In this document: one piece after another, positions 47,428 through 58,175 of the stretch
Layout of the letters: each line of letters starts with the position of its first letter
Position numbering within the stretch: position 1 is the first letter of the stretch
From: Salticus scenicus
Lineage: Eukaryota; Arthropoda; Arachnida; Araneae; Salticidae
NCBI GenBank assembly: GCA_963930645.1
Contig: OZ005661.1
Span: 200,597,120-200,661,119, forward strand
Direction: 5' to 3'
Length of the DNA stretch: 64,000 bases
Program-made: the position numbers and the translations under genes
The notes under the pieces: model-generated
What the model was told of the DNA's origin: nothing
What the model saw: the letters and a program-made list of their open reading frames with translations, nothing else
Database searches by the model: none

Positions 47428-47728
47428 AGCGCAGTTTCCACTGCGGTTGGTTGGAGGTTGTTTCGAGCGGCGCTATCCTTTGATGTGGTCAAGCGGTTGA
47501 AGGTGGTTCGACGGGTTGGAGAAGTCCCTGGCCCTAACTCCCAGCTGAGATAATTGAGGGGCCAAAGGCAGCTATCTTTGTCAATTTTGCATGCTTTCCT
47601 TTGAAGTAACTGAGCAATCTGATATAAAAAGGTTACAACTGATGACAAGACATTTGGCTTTCTGTGTCGGGAGCGTGATTAAGGGTTTTTTGAACCTCGA
47701 AGTTTCAACCCTAGTGAAAACCAGCCTT
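47428..47728. mobile_element. MITE with TTA duplication, in gypsy integrase
   Basis: Imperfect inverted ends (agcgcagtttccactgcgg and, reversed, aggctggttttcactaggg) flanked by TTA at 47425-47427 and 47729-47731. Removal joins codons for KEDL and GCSSVELVYG in register. The TSD suggests Harbinger-like. Confidence 0.72.
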
Positions 47729-47913
47729 TAGGTTGCTCATCTGTAGAACTTGTATACGGAATCCCCTTGGCGCTATCTGGAGAATTTATTTCAGCAACAC
47801 CTCCTACGAAACAGTTCAAATTTTCCCCAAACCTTCAGAAAATAATAAGAGATATGAAGCCACGACCTAAAACAACCCATGGAGACAGAACAGTGTTTGT
47901 TTCTAAACAACTG

Positions 47914-48268
47914 CACTGTTAAAAATGTCTATAAATTTAATGTAAATATTTATCCAGAGTCTCTGTAAATTTACAGTATTCCTTAGGTAAAAGGGACTAA
48001 TCGAGTTTTTCAATCTTTATTCTGTATTTTTACCTAATTTTATAATTTATTTTTTTTAAGTAAAATTAAAAATGACTGCTTCTACTTTAGAAAAAGCATT
48101 CTAAGTCACAAATATATTCTCACAAATAATTAATTAAATTAATATTAGTCATTAACATGAATGTATAAAATGAGTTTTTTAATAGCACCGTTTATTTTTC
48201 TCTGTAATTTTACGTAAGATTTAAGATAATAGATTACACAGAGATTTCTGTTGAAATTTTTAACAGTA
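47914..48268. mobile_element. MITE with ACTGTTAAAAAT ends
   Basis: Inverted 12-bp ends lie at 47915-47926 and 48256-48267. The AT-rich interior has no ORF. The target duplication is unclear. The end sequence is reminiscent of the CACTGTAAAAA palindrome at 59429. Confidence 0.65.
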
Positions 48269-48559
48269 TGTGTAACTATTCCCATGTATTCCTGCACAAT
48301 AACGTCAATAGCTCTTCACTACAGTCTGTCTATCTTAGACCATACCCTGTAAAGTATTTTTATTTTGAAATCCAGGAAAAAGTCAAAAGAATTTCAATCG
48401 ACAGATTAAAGCCGTGTTTTCTGTTAAAGGAAAAATATATTCCTTTCCGAGAACAACATCCCACGAACACTGAGCATACTGAAACGCTTGTCTCAGCAGG
48501 AAAGCAGGATCACCAAAACAGACAGACGTGTCAAATTTCCCAGTCACTTAAAGGATTAT

Positions 48560-48891
48560 GGCTGGGATTGCGGTGCCTCGCTCAACACTATCTTACGCAC
48601 AAACTCTGTCTTAAGATGTAAACAAAACGCAAGTCGTATTTCAGTGACTCACTATCTTACGACAACCTCAGAGCTATCTTAAGTCGAATCGTAACTCGAT
48701 GCGCGCGCAATCACAACATAGCTCGCTCTGCGTCTCCCATTGGCTGGCTGGCTTTCTCTTACGAGGACACGCGGAGGACTTACGCTTGAGGCACTGCAAT
48801 ACCAAGTTAAGATCGTTCTTAACCACGCCTATCTAAGAAAGTTCGTAACATTTAAGATAAGACTTAAGAACGAGGCACCGCAATCCCAGCC
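48560..48891. mobile_element. MITE with GGCTGGGATTGCGGTGCCTCG ends
   Basis: The ends are perfect 21-bp inverted repeats, flanked by TAT (48557-48559 and 48892-48894). The interior has repeated cttaag-type words and is GC-richer than its surroundings. GG-starting ends and a 3-bp duplication suggest a Harbinger-like group. Confidence 0.82.
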
Positions 48892-49440
48892 TATCTTCTG
48901 TAACCATTTTAACTGGGTAGGGGGGGTGTAGTGACGCTTTGATCACATCGATTAATAGTATCGTTCGGCAGGTTTCAGTTTAAGTTTGCTAAGACTGTGT
49001 GGCAACTGTAGGACTTTTAGAGCAATGAAAATAATAATTGATACTTTGTTTGTGCTTAAAAAAAGTGTAACGAAATATTGTATTTAAGCATGGAAAAATT
49101 ATTGCAAATAGTAAAATATTAATTCTTGTGGATTCAAAAGCGTTATCATCATTTACTGAAACAACACCACGCTTCCCTCTGCATTACAGAAATGGTCACA
49201 GTACGTAATCTTTAATTTCCTTCCTCACTATTTCTCCGTCTGTGAGACTTTCAGTTTCTGTAACTTATGTCAAGGACATATTTTATTATAAAATATCTCA
49301 GCTTGTTCACTGACTTTATTACAATCCTCTAAACAGATCCTCTAAACGGTCAGTATCTATATATGTACGCGAGTTAGTGTCGGTCGATTAAGGCATTTGC
49401 CTCCGTCATGTTGTGTGTAAATAATTAAGGATCATACATG

Positions 49441-51471
49441 GAACATGCTATATTGCAAGCTGTATACAATGATTTCTAAATAATCACGTAAGGAATAACA
49501 TTGGAATAATAAATGTTTCTTTTTGGACAAGCTATATTTTTAATCCTGTATATAGATATATTGTAATTATTTTAGTCAATGAAATAGTTAATTAAAAAAA
49601 AAAAAGAAAAATCATTTTACTTACCGCGCGTTGAGTTTGTAGAATCTAGAAAACCTAAAAAAAAAAAAAAAAAAAAAAAAAATCCTTGATAAAAAGTTTG
49701 TAGTTTTACATAAATAAAAATAACAAAAATTTATATATGATATTGGATACCTAAGAATTTTCGTAGTGTTACTAGATGAAATTATAATTTTTGCTTAAAA
49801 CGTAATTAAAGCAATTCTTTTGAATTGAAGAATTCATTTAGGCCGGGAGATCTATAACGTTTTGTCAGAAAGAAAAAAAAAAATAATAAGTAGATTGTGG
49901 GACAAAACTTTGTCTTTCAACATTTGTTTTAACAAAAATTGTTTTGGTTTTAGCATCTATATGATATTTATCTAACGTGGACCAGATGAGATTATATTTT
50001 GTAGAAACGATACGATAATAATATAATGAATAAAATACGCGAGGATAAAAGATATTTATAAATGGACAATATTTAAACACGCGGACTCAGCGCAATGATC
50101 TAATAAGAAAAGAATGAAGACATTTGTCTGATGAGATAATTTTACGTTTTACCAGTTGTTTCTTCAGAATCTTTGCAAGCGTCATTTAAAAGATAGCAAT
50201 ATTTTAAAAATATGCAATACTTTTTTTTTTTTAATAAAAATATCTACCAAAATAAATAAATGAAAAGTCATCGGTAACAGAGCGTCAAAAAGTTAAAATG
50301 CGTCATGGGGGTCCTATACCAAAGTTGTACTGTCTGTGGAAGTATGAAAACTGGGTCGTCAACTATGAAATTTTTTATGCAACCTTACTTTCAATTATTT
50401 TGCTTTCACTGTCGCACAATATTAATTTGGTTTTAATAATAATTTGGCTTCTGGTAAATCAAAATTTTAATTGGGTGGTGAAATTTGTATAATATTTCTG
50501 AGCTTAAAATTTTAAAGGTAAATAAGAAAAGAGATAAAGTGCGAAAATTTCGCATGGGCTTGCTAGTGCAAAATAATCTGACAACCTGCTTTACTAAGCG
50601 GTTGGAAAATGTTATATTGCACTGATAACTCGGGTGGATTATGATTCGGATGGGTGCTATGTTGCACGATTACAGGTATCAAATAACTACGTGTCATGCA
50701 GTCTGCACAAGTGTTTAGATAAGAACTTAAAACAAGCAGTCGACTTTATATTTGCATTTTAATTGATAGAATGAGTTTAAAGGTATTTTACACCCTAATA
50801 CAAAATTCTAGACATTTTTTGTCGTTGCTTTATGGAAATATGGAGCAAAACATTACACATCTGTGCATAATTATATAGTTGTACAACACGCAGAAATTGG
50901 GAATTATATACTTTATATTTTGAGTAATAAACAAACATCAAGACAGCATCGTCTAAAAAATTTAACCAGTGTGCGTAATTTTCATATTAACAGTAAAAAA
51001 TATAAGGATTTGATTATGTAAGCTTACGAGCTAAAGACACATAAGTTTGATAAGCCCTGGATTTCCTTTTCCCACAACCCCTGGTTTAAAATTTTTTGCA
51101 TCTCATTTCTAAAGGTTATTAGAGGGTCTCAATTTTCAGTAAGACAATATCCTCACAACGAAAATGCTCAAATGCAATTTTAAAGCCTTATCTGTTAACC
51201 TACGCATCACCGTGTGTTGCAAAATAGCAGGAAGTACTTTATTAAATATTAAGCGTGCCGGAAATTTTATAATTATTTTAATTGAAGTGAAAATATTATT
51301 ATCTTCACGAGCTTTCAAGTCAGTCCCATTTCCAATTTAATTACAGATCAGTTAGTGTATATATATATATATACACACACACTAAATGACTAAAAAAGAA
51401 AAAAAAAAAAGCCTCACTATAGAAAGTATTATTTGCAAGCAATTTATTTTTCATTTTTAATGTTGTATACA
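49441..51471. other. AT-rich interval without recognised gene
   Basis: A poly-A run at 49658-49682, a Helitron-like scrap near 50265-50345 (catgggggtcctataccaaagttg resembling 62960-62995), and a TA/CA microsatellite at 51358-51381. No gene is supported. Confidence 0.45.
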
Positions 51472-51473
51472 TA

Positions 51474-53042
51474 CACTGCGTAAAAAAAGTAGAAGGACAA
51501 TTGATTTTTGTAGATTATTTTCTGTATTTTTATCCGGGCTTTTAGATTTTTATACAGATTTTGTGTAACAAAGTTTTCTTTAATTTCACGTAAAAATGAA
51601 ATTTCTACTATTAATGCTAATTAGTGGATTGTAAAATCTAGATCCATGATTTTGAGAGTGGTAAAAAATTACAAGGACACTTTTCAAAATTTGTTATTTG
51701 GTGGATTGTGCACAAGTAAAAAAGTAAATATTGAATTTTCTTTGAGTGCTTTTGATGAGGAAAACATATTTTGTTAAAAATTGCAATGTTATTTTCTTTG
51801 CAGACTGCCTAGAAGAATACTTTAAAATTATTTCCAAAAAGAGCAGATTGTTCCATATAAAATTAGTGTTAAAGGTTACACATATTGTTCGTATACTGCC
51901 CGTCAGCCCGAATACACTTTCTAACATTATCAGAAAGTCAGATAGAAATAGGAAAAGAAAGATAACTGGTTTGAATAAAAAGTTAATGCTTTGTGATGAA
52001 AGAAAACTTGCTCATGAGCTTAAAAAGGGCAGTGGTAGTATCGCAAAGGCCCCAAATCAAGCAGGACTTACTCGTGTGTCAAGGCAAACAGTTTACGACT
52101 ACGTAACAAGATCCAAATAATTCATTTTCCAAGAGTGGAAGCATCATCCAAAGTGGAAAAAAAAAACACAGATTGATTACCGTTATCATGCGTTAAAAAA
52201 CACGTATCATGGACCTCAGATGGGATTTTTGTAATATTTTCAGACTAAAAGAAGTTTAATATAGACGATTTAGATGGTTACCGATAATACTGGCATTGTC
52301 TGAAGAATGTAGAAGAATTTTATTCAACTCCATAAATGAGGAGGGGGGATTGATGATCTAATAATCAATTGGGTATGAAAGAAGAACAAGTCTGATCTTT
52401 TTCAGTGGTACGCAGAAACATACAGGCTATATTGAAGTGTTGAATTCTGAGTTCCTTCCTTATGGCTCTGAATTAGGAGGAGAAGAGTGGATGCTTCAAC
52501 AAGATGAAGCTGCCGTTTACATACCCATAGAGTTACAAAAAATTTTGCTGCAAATAATGCGCAGGTTTTAACTAAGTCAGCTAAAAGCCCAGATCATAAC
52601 AAAGTGGAAAATATCTTATCAATGCTTGGTCGTCAAGTATATGCTAGTGAGAAAATGTTTAAGTTCCTTACTGATCTTCGAGTAGCTTTGAACAGCTCAT
52701 AGGCTAATTTTTGCCAAACAGGAATCCAATCTTTGTAGGATTCGCAACCAAATAGAATATTCAAAGTCATAAAAGCCAATGGGAAGAGTATTCCTCATTA
52801 AAATTGCTTGTATTTTATATTTTGTATTACTGTCCTTCTACTTTTGTTACAGAGTTAAAAGATGTAGAAACTAATTTTGTTGTCATTAATAATTTATTTT
52901 TGGAAATCGTGGTAATGATACTGATATTTTCTTGCTAAATGATCTGCAAAATGTTACACATAAAAATAATTTCATTAAAAATAAAAGATACCCTTTATTT
53001 TTAAAAATATCTAGTGTCCTTCTACTTTTTTTTTACACAGTG
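51474..53042 (+). mobile_element. Tc3-like Tc1/mariner transposon, 1.57 kb, dead
   Basis: Inverted ends: cactgcgtaaaaaaagtagaaggaca at 51474 and its near reverse complement ending at 53042. TA flanks both sides (51472-51473, 53043-53044). The length is normal for an autonomous Tc1/mariner element, with a decayed transposase inside. Confidence 0.9.
51735..52800 (+). pseudogene. Tc3-like transposase pseudogene
   Basis: The ORF at 51746-52120 covers the second half of the paired-type DNA-binding region: LSNIIRKS, a basic stretch, RKLAHELKKG, then TRVSRQTVYDYV. Downstream, in several frames with stops, come the DDE region landmarks: VIFSD (first Asp), SDLFQW, QQDEA (where the family has QQDNA), and NRIFKVIK near the end. 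Multiple frameshifts and nonsense codons make it inactive. The N-terminal start is unclear. Confidence 0.8.
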
Positions 53043-53044
53043 TA

Positions 53045-53640
53045 TATATACTATATACGCTAAGAGACAAAGAAAAAAGCCGCACGATAAAAAAATATTA
53101 TGCCTTTTTTATTTGCAATAACTTCAAAGCTAACTATTGAAACAAATGAAACTGTTATTTTTAAATGACGCCAAACAGATAAAATGATACCTTTCAATTT
53201 TGTAATTTATTGTCTTACACTGTATGAAGCTCGCAATAAAAATCTACACTAAACTTTTTTTAAAAACATAATATAGTGAATATATGCTTCATAATCTATT
53301 ACAATTTATTATGTAAATCTTCATTCAGAAAAATCTAGTTTAGAGATTTTTTTTTTTTCCTGAAGGAATTGAGTCGCAAACATCCATTTAGAAAAACTTT
53401 ATCTTCTTAACCCTGCATCAGAAAACAAATGGAAGGTCTTACCTCCTTCTTCAGGGAGACAACTCACAATAATGTGACCTGGAAAACATGCAAATTAAAA
53501 ATGAATAAAAATATCAAATCGAAACGAATGGTGAAATTCAATTACGTCGCAAACACTTACATTGTAATAAAAGAACTGAATGATTTAACGTTCACAAACA
53601 TCAAACCGTCTCAATTATATATATATTAAAAACAAAAACT
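53045..53640. other. AT-rich interval
   Basis: No supported feature. 53055-53125 weakly resembles the sequence left of the Tc3-like element (51390-51440), with similar words around aaaaaagcc and tatttgcaa. This may be an older repeat into which the transposon jumped. Confidence 0.35.
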
Positions 53641-53649
53641 ATTTTATTT

Positions 53650-54125
53650 ACGAGACAAAACTTTAGTTAACATACATTTAAAAACAAAATACACATTTAA
53701 AAACATTTAAAATTTAGACGTTTCGAAACCCGTCCAGGTTTCCTCATCAGTATCACTACAACATAATTTGCAAGCATTACATGAATACACAAGAAATTTA
53801 TGGAAGTACAAAATATTGAAGAGACAGTGCGCATGCTTCATTGATAGTGTAGAGATGGCTGGCAGTGTGCCAACTCTCAATGAAAATACGTGATTTATAA
53901 TTATCATAGCCAGAATTTAGAATTTTTATATTATCGAAGTCGGGAATACGGTCAGTTTCTATTGAATGGATTACAATTTTAGAATTTTGGTTGCAATTTT
54001 TATATGACCGTCTGTGCTCCTGTAGTCTAATTCTTGCCGTATGGCCAGTTTCACCTTTATAAACATTTCTATCGGAATTAAAGTCGCTTCTTTTAACAGT
54101 GTATATTTTCATTTGAATGATCATT
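53650..54125 (-). mobile_element. Penelope-like element 3' end (minus strand)
   Basis: The minus-strand ORF 54124-53798 encodes a GIY-YIG-type endonuclease end, as in Penelope-like retroelements: VYKGETGHTARIRLQEH, then FIESW and a hydrophobic tail. The usual YIGETG motif reads YKGETG. Downstream on the same strand lies a hammerhead-like motif (53750-53717). RT is absent, so the copy is 5'-truncated. Confidence 0.8.
53717..53752 (-). ncRNA. Hammerhead-ribozyme-like motif A
   Basis: Minus strand: CTGATGA (53750-53744), a 6-bp stem gaaacc/ggtttc with 6-nt loop and one extra G, then GAAA, then ACGT and C. Stem III would be the 4-nt palindrome ACGT. Stem I pairs only two bases. The core residues are right but the closing stem is poor. 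Confidence 0.45.
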
Positions 54126-54365
54126 TTGACTAACTTAATTTCTTTGAAGTCACAGATAAATTTAATTTTTTCTCATTGCACAGTGAAAAAAATAAAGGAG
54201 CAAAAATACTTAAACATAATAAAAAATTGTGTCAAATTTAGGTATGTAACATACTTAAAAAATCTCGGAAACAAATATTTTCAAATTTTTAAATCCCTGA
54301 GCAAACTGGCAAGCTCAAAAATTGTTATGAATCGCTTCGTGAATCGCATTAAACCAAACATTGGT

Positions 54366-54592
54366 AGAGACTGAGCGATTTTGCGGTTAATGCTGATAGA
54401 TGGGATTTGCCGGGTTCGATACTAGGTTGTGCTCATAGACCTAGCCATTCCATGTTTTACGTGATTTCCTCCGAAGCTTGCGTAAATACGGGCTAGGGCC
54501 CCTTAGAAAGACCCTCGGGGCATTCCACTTACAGGCCTAGGACACATGCGTAGTCAAACGGCCTCTAACCCTGCAACCAAACAACCAGTCAA
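54366..54592 (+). mobile_element. tRNA-derived SINE, diverged copy
   Basis: B box gggttcgata at 54412. The family body, tccgaagcttgcgtaaatacgggctagg, and a CAACCAAACAACCA tail match the copy at 8116. The A box is degraded (tgagcgatttt). A possible target duplication around aaacatt flanks it (near 54355 and 54600). Confidence 0.85.
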
Positions 54593-55056
54593 CGAACCTA
54601 AACATTCATTTTCATTCATGTATTCTTCTGCAAACCAGTATGAAACCGCCCGAAAATATAGTTCTAGAGACTTGAGGGAGTAAATTTTGTGTTTGAATTT
54701 TTCTCTATTTAAATCTGTAAAAACTCTATTAAAGAACTTTTTTTAGTTTATCCGATATATATTAAATTATAAAATGCACAGATATTAATCAGGAAATATG
54801 CGATATTTCACAAATGAGACAAGAATGTTTTCCTTCTGAAATGAATATGGGCATTTACTCATTTTTGGGAACTTCATTTTTAACAGAGCATTCTTTTGAT
54901 TGTGAGCACCCTTTTTCGGTCAAATCATTCATTTCCCCTCTGTTTAATCCCCTCCTTCACACCAAGAATAAAAATTTACTCCCTTTTTCTATCAATAGAT
55001 TACTGTAGCTATGAAGTTAACAGGCAACTACGACGTTAGCATGGAAAACTTTGTTT
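54593..55056. other. Non-coding interval
   Basis: A 64-codon ORF at 54814 has no recognisable features. Nothing else is supported. Confidence 0.4.
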
Positions 55057-55250
55057 TTTAACATTAAGAAGACTATATTAAAAACACTTTAAACACACAT
55101 AAAATTAAATTTTATTTAAAAGATGTTGACAAAATTTATTCGAAGCTTTTCGCTTTAATAGCAAAGCATCATCAGGGATTTTTATTATTCGTTTACAATG
55201 AGCAATTTTTAATTTTTTTTTTCTTTTCACAGTCAACAGTTAAGTCTTTT
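55057..55250 (-). repeat. Penelope-like terminal (pLTR) fragment, minus orientation
   Basis: Reverse complement of about 56900-57090, sharing tcaccagg-free words such as aaagcgaaaagcttcg and caacagttaagtctttt. It carries a hammerhead motif on the minus strand at 55175-55141. Penelope-like elements are known to have terminal repeats in direct or inverted orientation. Confidence 0.75.
55138..55179 (-). ncRNA. Hammerhead-ribozyme-like motif C
   Basis: Minus strand: CTGATGA (55175-55169), stem II gcttt/aaagc, GAA, palindromic AAGCTT as minimal stem III, cleavage-site C at 55142. Stem I AATCC/GAATA pairs with one mismatch. All catalytic-core bases are present. Confidence 0.6.
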
Positions 55251-55264
55251 AATAATAGTCTTTT

Positions 55265-55465
55265 ATTGGACAGACTAAGAAGACTTTAAATAAAAGAATA
55301 CAAGAACATATACGAAATATCAATGAAAGAAATAGTTCTACTCTAGTCGACTTCATTTATGCCAACGCAAACGCTAACCCTACATGGGATAAAGCCAAAA
55401 TTATTACAGCACCATCTACTATCCAAAAACTTTACATTTCCGAAGCTATTAAACTATTAATATAA
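55265..55465 (+). pseudogene. Penelope-like GIY-YIG endonuclease fragment
   Basis: A 66-codon open stretch starting IGQTKKTLNKRIQEH continues to a C-terminal EAIKLLI and TAA. This is the C-terminal half of the element's GIY-YIG endonuclease. RT and the N-terminus are missing. It abuts the inverted terminal fragment at 55057-55250 and ends two bases before the satellite-bearing element. Confidence 0.75.
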
Positions 55466-55466
55466 A

Positions 55467-56408
55467 CATCTGATGTGGGCACCACATGACTTCCTTATAC
55501 ACTTTTAGAAATATACATAATGTTAAAAAACGTTGTCACTGGACCCGAAACAGTTGGCTAAAAATATTTTAAAAAATGAATTATCACCGTGTTCTGAGCT
55601 TTTCTGAAAGTTAGTTAAAAACCGATGCAAGATTTCTACTGGTAACGCTGACGAAGGCAGCAGGGACCCGAAAAAATTGGCTAAAAGTATTTAAAAAATG
55701 CATTTTCACCGTGTTCTGAACTATTCTGAAAGTTTCAAATGTCTAGCTAGTCGGGAAGTTAGTTAAACAAATTTTCTGTTGAACCATATAAACGCTGTCG
55801 AAGGCAGCAGTCACATGAAACAATTGGGTAAAAATATTTTTAAAAATGCATTGTCACCGTGTTTTGAGTTTTTCCAGAAGTTTTAAATGTCTAGCTAGCC
55901 GGGAAGTTAGTTAAAAATAGATTGCAAGATATGCACTGGTAACGCTGCCGAAGACAGCAGGGACCTTAGCAGTTGGCTAAAAGTATTAAAAAAATGCATT
56001 TTCACCGTGTTCTGATCTAGTCTGAAAGTTTCAAATGTCTAGCTAGTCGAGAAGTTAGTTAAATAAATTTTCTGTTGAATCACATAAACGCTGCTGAAGG
56101 CAGCAGGTATTAGAAAGAGTTGGCTAAAAATATTTTTAAAATGCATTGTCAACGTATTCTGAACTTTTCTGAAAGTTTCAAATGTCTAGCTAGTCGGGAA
56201 GTCAGTTAAATTGCAAGATTTGTCCAAACCATTTTTGAGTTACTACCGTTTTTTGATACCGCCATTATGAGCCTAATTTTCCTAAATATCTCCAAAACGG
56301 AAAATCATACAAAGTCCAAAAAGGGAGGTGCACAACTAGATGTTATAACAAACCTATGTACCAATTCGCAGCTTTCTACGTCCAACCGTTTTTGAGTTAT
56401 GCGACATA

Positions 56409-56443
<35 letters not shown>

Positions 56444-56671
56444 AGACACACATACATACAGACGTCACGAAAAATCGTGTAAAGTCCCTTACATCTCTAA
56501 AACGAAAGCTCGTGTTAAGACGACACTTTCAGGTATACAACTAGACATCATGACAGTCACACGTATAAATTGGCAACATTCAGCGCTGATTCGTTTTCGA
56601 GCAATGTGAAATGCAAAATCCATTTCGCAAATCGGGATTACTATACTTGCTTATACTTTGTATAAGGAAGT
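55467..56671 (-). mobile_element. Satellite-bearing element, copy 2 (inverted, short)
   Basis: Reverse orientation of 38917-41320. It starts catctgatgtgggcaccaca (hairpin atgtgg-gca-ccacat), then acttccttatacac, and ends gtataaggaagt. It has a CA microsatellite (about 56411-56441) and only about four of the 148-bp repeat units, against about twelve in copy 1. Unit number therefore varies between copies. Confidence 0.85.
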
Positions 56672-56689
56672 AAATAAATGCAAATATAC

Positions 56690-57095
56690 AATAATTTCCA
56701 AAGAAGCTGCAATTTTGCCAATAATTTCGCACAATATTATAAAATAGATAATAGTTTATTTCTGCTAATTCGTGATGGTTTTTCTCCTACAATAGCCTCG
56801 TGTGATATTTCAATAGTTCCAGCTTCTCTTATTTTTCTTAGCTCCTTGATCCAACCTTTAGCGGACTTCAAATTGACTTTGCTGATATTCACGTTATTAA
56901 AAGACTTAACTGTTGACTGTGGAAAGAAAATAACATTTAAAAACTGCTCATTGGAAACGAATAATAGAAATCCCTGATGATGTTTTACTATTAAAGCGAA
57001 AAGCTTCGGATGATTTTTTTTTTTTAGATCTTTTAAATAAAATTTAATTTTGCGTGTGTTTAAAGTGTTTTTAATATACTTAACAAATGACACGT
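56690..57095 (+). repeat. Penelope-like terminal (pLTR) fragment, plus orientation
   Basis: Inverted copy of 55057-55250 at its 3' side, with the hammerhead motif at 56970-57011. A 118-codon minus-strand ORF crosses it (57093-56737). Part of that ORF recurs in the other copy, but it runs antisense to the ribozyme, so I regard it as probably fortuitous. Confidence 0.7.
56968..57013 (+). ncRNA. Hammerhead ribozyme motif B
   Basis: In order: stem I ATCC (56970-56973), core CTGATGA (56974-56980), stem II gtttt/aaagc (one G-U pair) with a 6-nt loop, core GAA (56998-57000), palindromic AAGCTT (57001-57006) as a minimal stem III, cleavage-site C (57007), and stem I GGAT (57008-57011), which pairs perfectly with ATCC. 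This is a complete hammerhead layout. The very short stem III is a known feature of Penelope-element hammerheads, which are thought to work as dimers. Confidence 0.75.
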
Positions 57096-57520
57096 GTTCA
57101 ATTTAACTCTTTTTTTTTTTTAGAGATAATTTATATTAAGAAGACTCTTTAGTTTAATCAATCCATTCTAACCAAGGGTGAATTAAGTGTTCTCAAGTGT
57201 TATATCAATACATTATTGTAGCTGTGACACTATTGTAACTATGACGATAGATTTAGACTCGGGAATCTTGGCCTTTTATTAATAAGGAAATTATTCTCAA
57301 CCGTGTCATTCTGTTTATAAGGCTATTTTTCATTATACAACCGTAAATCTTAAAAAAAGATTCCAGTTCAAATGTTTCAAGTGAAGAAAAAAAAAAAAAA
57401 AAAAAAAAAAACTTCAAAATTTAAGTTAGACATATTGGGGATGCACTTACACTGTTTTATCTTACCTTACATAATTATCACGGCAATTCATAGGGATAAG
57501 AGGTACTACTATACTCTGGC
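57096..57520. other. Non-coding interval
   Basis: Contains a poly-A tract at about 57387-57412. Nothing else is supported. Confidence 0.45.
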
Positions 57521-57652
57521 CAGGGTTTAAACTGCCATTAGTTTTTTTAGCATTTTGCTAAAAAGTATCATATTTTGCTAAAACAAGTCGGTCAGAATTT
57601 CGCTAAAAAGCTAAAACTGGATAACTGTATAAAATATCTCTATATAATAACT

Positions 57653-57683
<31 letters not shown>

Positions 57684-58167
57684 GTAATATTTGCAGGCAA
57701 AAACTACGAAAGGACTGAAATTTTTGGGAATCCTTATTTATATAGTAATTTGGATTTATTTTTAATTTTCAATGATTGAATTTAAATGCAAAAATATTTA
57801 AAAGTATGTTAGAATTCAGAATTTGCTTCATAGAAGCATTTTCAGCACTAGTATTTCACGATTATCTACCACAACACTTTAATTGATTTTTAAATTGCTT
57901 TTTCATTTTACACATATGATATGAATACCTCTTTTTCTATTGATAAAATCAAACCAGTTTCCCTGACTCATATTTTTAAAGTCACAAATATGGATGCTTG
58001 GTTAAAATCATCAATGAACAAAAGGAATAGAAAACAAAACTGAGGATAACAAAGCTAAGTAAAAGAAATCAATGGTATCCAAAGAATTAACTTCCGAAAA
58101 AGCTAAAATAGTGCTTGCCTATTTTCGCTAAAATGCTAAAGTAATTTTTTTGCGAGGTTAAACCCTG
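57521..58167. mobile_element. Non-autonomous hAT element, 647 bp
   Basis: Inverted ends CAGGGTTTAAAC and (reversed) CAGGGTTTAACC, flanked by ACTCTGGC (57513-57520) and ACTCTGAC (58168-58175), an 8-bp duplication with one mismatch. CAGGG ends and an 8-bp duplication are hAT hallmarks. Subterminal repeats of tttagcattttgctaaaa form lie at both sides. There is no transposase ORF. Confidence 0.85.
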
Positions 58168-58175
58168 ACTCTGAC

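Larger units (their letters stand above)
47140..48559 (+). pseudogene. Ty3/gypsy integrase C-terminal half, interrupted
   Basis: Seen in pieces: 47180-47427 (TSDQ with the second catalytic Asp; the Glu region reads SIERQQ; WLEALPFVLLGIRSAVKEDL), 47729-47913 (GCSSVELVYG, PKTTHGDRTVFV), and 48269-48559 (SHVFLHN, ISIDRLKPCFL). The pieces line up in family order once the MITEs are ignored. The protein would insert element cDNA; this fragment lacks everything upstream and is dead. Confidence 0.85.
47140..49440 (+). mobile_element. Ty3/gypsy 3' remnant with three nested MITEs
   Basis: Starting in the integrase core (ITSDQDRECD ... TTAYHPRAND), the sequence continues through the integrase C-terminus to a purine tract (gggtaggggggg, 48915-48926). 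A putative 3' LTR begins TGTAGTGACG at 48927; its end is uncertain because the 5' half of the element is absent. Three separate insertions interrupt 1.3 kb of it: 47428-47728, 47914-48268 and 48560-48891. Confidence 0.82.

Noticed and set aside
56737..57093. 118-codon minus-strand ORF
   Set aside because: It runs antisense to a complete hammerhead motif in a Penelope terminal repeat. Part of it recurs only because the repeat recurs.
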